Positions 5,561-5,741 of a stretch of DNA of 5,741 bases are shown here, piece by piece (within the stretch, counting starts at the first letter, position 1; each line of letters opens with the position of its first letter). A program made the translations under genes and the position numbers. The stretch comes from Burkholderiales bacterium (GTDB taxonomy: Bacteria; Pseudomonadota; Gammaproteobacteria; Burkholderiales; Burkholderiaceae_C). The stretch is taken from contig JABMMR010000103.1 in the NCBI GenBank assembly GCA_013205525.1, forward strand, positions 1-5,741. The letters are read 5' to 3'. The notes under the pieces are model-generated. The model did not search any database and was not told the origin of the DNA. It was given only the letters and a program-made list of their open reading frames with translations.

Positions 5561-5741
5561 TATCCGTCGCGCGCTTTATCAATATCTCAAACGCGGGCAG
5601 GGTTTTACCTTCCAGCACCTCTAGGAATGCGCCACCGCCGGTAGAGATATAGCCTATTTGGGGCTCAACGCCGTACTTCGAAATGGCAGCCAAAGTGTCA
5701 CCTCCACCCGCAATGCTGAAAGCTTCCGAGTCTGCAATGGC
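5544..5741 (-). CDS. pgk: Phosphoglycerate kinase, C-terminal 65 residues (5' end outside window)
   Basis: The minus-strand frame entering from the right edge ends at TAG (5544-5546). It shows [12 protein letters not shown] (fragment residues 9-20), the nucleotide-binding turn of the C-terminal domain, then [20 protein letters not shown] (31-50), a hallmark of phosphoglycerate kinase. The enzyme transfers phosphate between 1,3-bisphosphoglycerate and ADP in cytosolic glycolysis. After the normal terminal helix (EILIKRA) there is a short tail, TDIRRAS, whose last codons lie inside the end of the convergent desaturase gene (17 bp shared, 5544-5560). Together with pyk and fba on the same strand it suggests an ancestral pgk-pyk-fba-purC cluster, now interrupted by the plus-strand regulator and desaturase genes. 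Confidence 0.94.
   Translation of the reverse strand, partial: AIADSEAFSIAGGGDTLAAISKYGVEPQIGYISTGGGAFLEVLEGKTLPAFEILIKRATDIRRAS

Overview
The window looks like chromosomal core-metabolism DNA from a betaproteobacterium, most likely order Burkholderiales and perhaps a Comamonadaceae relative such as Rhodoferax or Limnohabitans. This rests on protein character (a roughly 298-residue PurC, a Calvin-cycle-subtype class II aldolase), moderately high GC, and the adjacency of pgk, pyk, fba and purC, a gene order I associate with that group. The taxonomic call is inference from memory, not a search.

Layout from left to right: (1) the 3' end of a RidA/YjgF-family gene on the + strand (1-129). (2) A minus-strand run transcribed right to left: pyruvate kinase (2196-3629), class II fructose-bisphosphate aldolase (1068-2132) and SAICAR synthetase purC (175-1071). 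fba and purC overlap by 4 nt, and purC appears to use a TTG start. (3) A 158-bp divergent intergenic region (3630-3787) with several small inverted repeats. (4) A plus-strand pair: a Crp/Fnr-family regulator (3788-4432), then a membrane fatty acid desaturase (4475-5560). (5) The 3' end of phosphoglycerate kinase on the minus strand (5544-5741), whose last codons overlap the end of the desaturase gene tail-to-tail by 17 bp.

Pgk, Pyk and Fba are glycolytic/gluconeogenic enzymes, and PurC serves de novo purine synthesis. The regulator-desaturase pair sits in opposite orientation between pgk and pyk, so it splits what would otherwise be one minus-strand glycolytic cluster. No mobile-element signature is visible at its edges.

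The most interesting part is the regulator-desaturase pair. The regulator lacks both the cAMP-contacting residues of Crp and the N-terminal cysteine cluster of Fnr. The 42-bp gap before the desaturase holds a promoter-like sequence that would give an almost leaderless transcript, with an Fnr-box-like half-palindrome over its -10. These are hypotheses from sequence reading. I see no evidence for a wholly new system, RNA genes, CRISPR or insertion sequences.
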